A stretch of 7,772 nucleotides of DNA from M0108 sp049654905. GTDB taxonomy: Bacteria; Pseudomonadota; Gammaproteobacteria; Chromatiales; Chromatiaceae. The first letter of the stretch is position 1. The number at the start of each line of letters is the position of its first letter. Made by a program: the position numbers and the translations under genes. The notes beneath the pieces are model-generated. The model was not told the origin of the DNA and ran no database searches. It was given only the letters and a program-made list of their open reading frames with translations. The stretch is from assembly GCA_049654905.1 (NCBI GenBank), contig JBASIS010000037.1, positions 1 to 7,772 on the forward strand, given 5' to 3'. This document shows, one piece after another, positions 7,179-7,772 of this stretch.

Positions 7179-7194
7179 GTTAAATTTGGGCTAG
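7179..7194 (-). repeat. Right inverted repeat of element B
   Basis: GTTAAATTTGGGCTAG is the inverted partner of 5074-5089 (13 of 16). It marks the probable right boundary of the insertion, 70 bp from the flippase fragment's stop codon. Confidence 0.6.
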
Positions 7195-7264
7195 GTGTCG
7201 AGCGCCGTATCCGGCCACCAGGATCAGAACGGCGTGAATCTTCTCATTCGGTTCCTGGGCTGGT

Positions 7265-7732
7265 TTACTTTATCTCGCGGCTTCCACCCGCCAGGCGCCG
7301 GCCCCACTGCAGCACGAAGGCCAAACCAGCCCGCAACTCCTTAGGTTCGATGACACCCCACCACAGGGCCGCGGGCAGGTAGAGCACCATTACCGCAACT
7401 TCCACCCAAGTCCCCCATTCACTCACTGCGATCACTATCAGACCAACCACCATCGCCAGCGCGCCCGGCATCATATAGGCCCGAGGCTGGATGGTCAGGG
7501 CTCGACGACGCAGGAACCAGACGTTCACCGGGATCACCGCCAGGGCCGCCAGGGCCGCCGCCGTTGCGGCACCCGCCCCACCATAGGGCGGGATCAGTAC
7601 CAGATAGGCGAGGAGCAGCAAGGCGGAGCGCACCGCATTGATAATCCTAAAAAGGGCAGTTACCCCTTGCCTTATTCCAGCCAACCTAATGAAATAATGG
7701 CCAAAGGAGGTGCCCATGAACCAACTGACCAT
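7265..7732 (-). pseudogene. C-terminal remnant of a polysaccharide (O-antigen/Wzx-type) flippase
   Basis: The 155-residue frame encodes about four hydrophobic helices (roughly residues 32-47, 53-74, 88-103, 109-128). The motif LVLIPPYGGAGAATAAALAA (43-62) is typical of the C-terminal half of flippases that move lipid-linked sugar units across the inner membrane. Such proteins are normally about 400-500 residues, so two thirds are missing. The codon directly before ATG 7732 is an in-frame TGA. None of the three frames in the 40 bp beyond it resembles flippase sequence, so the gene seems truncated by a rearrangement near 7733 rather than by the window edge. A frameshift near this point is an alternative. 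No ribosome site suits the ATG convincingly, so it is probably not a functional gene. Confidence 0.6.
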
Positions 7733-7772
7733 TCACCCTCCAGGTGAAGCCCCCTCGACGGTGCTGACGGCC
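7716..7772 (+). CDS. Start of an unidentified plus-strand gene, 3' end cut by window edge
   Basis: AAAGGAGG (7703-7710), a near-perfect Shine-Dalgarno sequence, stands 5 nt before ATG 7716. The frame is then open to the window end: MNQLTIHPPGEAPSTVLTA (19 residues). Too little is visible to assign a function. It overlaps the 5' end of the flippase remnant by 17 bp on the opposite strand, which supports the idea that the remnant is dead and this gene is the live one. No convincing promoter is seen in the 60 bp upstream. Confidence 0.55.
   Translation, partial: MNQLTIHPPGEAPSTVLTA

Larger units (their letters stand above)
5074..7194 (+). mobile_element. IS1634-type insertion sequence B, about 2.1 kb, with degenerate transposase
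   Basis: The left end CTAACCCATCTTTAAC (5074-5089) matches the reverse complement of the right end (7179-7194) at 13 of 16 bases. These ends enclose a transposase recognisable as IS1634 type from its N-terminus MYIRRTHTRNSATGERY and its LKSELGLRPVYHQ region. No target-site duplication is evident: AACCCG precedes the left end and GTGTCG follows the right end. The transposase is frameshifted and appears to lack one catalytic Asp, so this copy is probably unable to move by itself, though an intact relative elsewhere might still act on its ends. Confidence 0.8.

Noticed and set aside
3400..7210. Composite transposon or target-site duplications around elements A and B
   Set aside because: The two elements have unrelated ends and transposases, and no matching direct repeats were found at their boundaries by eye.
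7218..7258. Inverted repeat CCAGGA/TCCTGG downstream of the flippase remnant
   Set aside because: It is a 6-bp stem around a 29-nt loop without a T run, too weak to call a terminator.
7667..7695. TTGCCT-17-TGAAAT as a promoter for the gene starting at 7716
   Set aside because: The -10 is poor and the implied transcription start would fall immediately before the Shine-Dalgarno sequence.
1..7772. CRISPR array, tRNA, rRNA, riboswitch or phage att site
   Set aside because: No regularly spaced repeats, tRNA-like cloverleaf or rRNA segment was recognised on reading the window.

Overview
The window is about 7.8 kb of GC-rich DNA that looks chromosomal and bacterial, most likely from a gammaproteobacterium. 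The UPF0260 (YcgN-like) protein, the insertion-sequence types and the composition would suit purple sulfur bacteria (Chromatiales), but no rRNA or other marker gene confirms this.

Positions 1-3348 (minus strand) hold a metabolic block. Reading leftward, it starts with a small cysteine-rich UPF0260 protein (ycgN-like). Next comes the membrane di-heme cytochrome b subunit of a Wolinella-type quinol:fumarate reductase (frdC), and then the flavoprotein subunit (frdA), which runs off the left edge. frdC and frdA overlap by ATGA, so they are probably translationally coupled. The gene order frdC-frdA predicts frdB (iron-sulfur subunit) just outside the left edge. Together these would form a membrane fumarate reductase or succinate dehydrogenase linked to the quinone pool. 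All four heme histidines and the key catalytic residues are present.

Positions about 3425-7194 are a mobile-element island. Element A (about 3425-4872) carries one apparently intact DDE transposase of 451 residues between short imperfect, AT-rich inverted ends. It lies directly upstream of the ycgN-like gene. Element B (about 5074-7194) is an IS1634-type element bounded by 16-bp inverted repeats. Its transposase is broken by a -1 frameshift, has Ala where the family normally has its first catalytic Asp, and contains a 15-bp tandem duplication. Between the two elements (4873-5073) there is no gene, but there is a long imperfect hairpin that looks like a dispersed REP-type repeat.

Positions 7195-7772 hold the C-terminal remnant of a polysaccharide flippase (minus strand), with a stop codon directly before its first ATG. 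Overlapping its 5' end is the start of a plus-strand gene with a strong ribosome binding site that runs off the right edge.

I find no RNA gene, CRISPR array, or convincing new multi-gene system. The region is best described as a conserved respiratory operon beside a decaying insertion-sequence landing zone.
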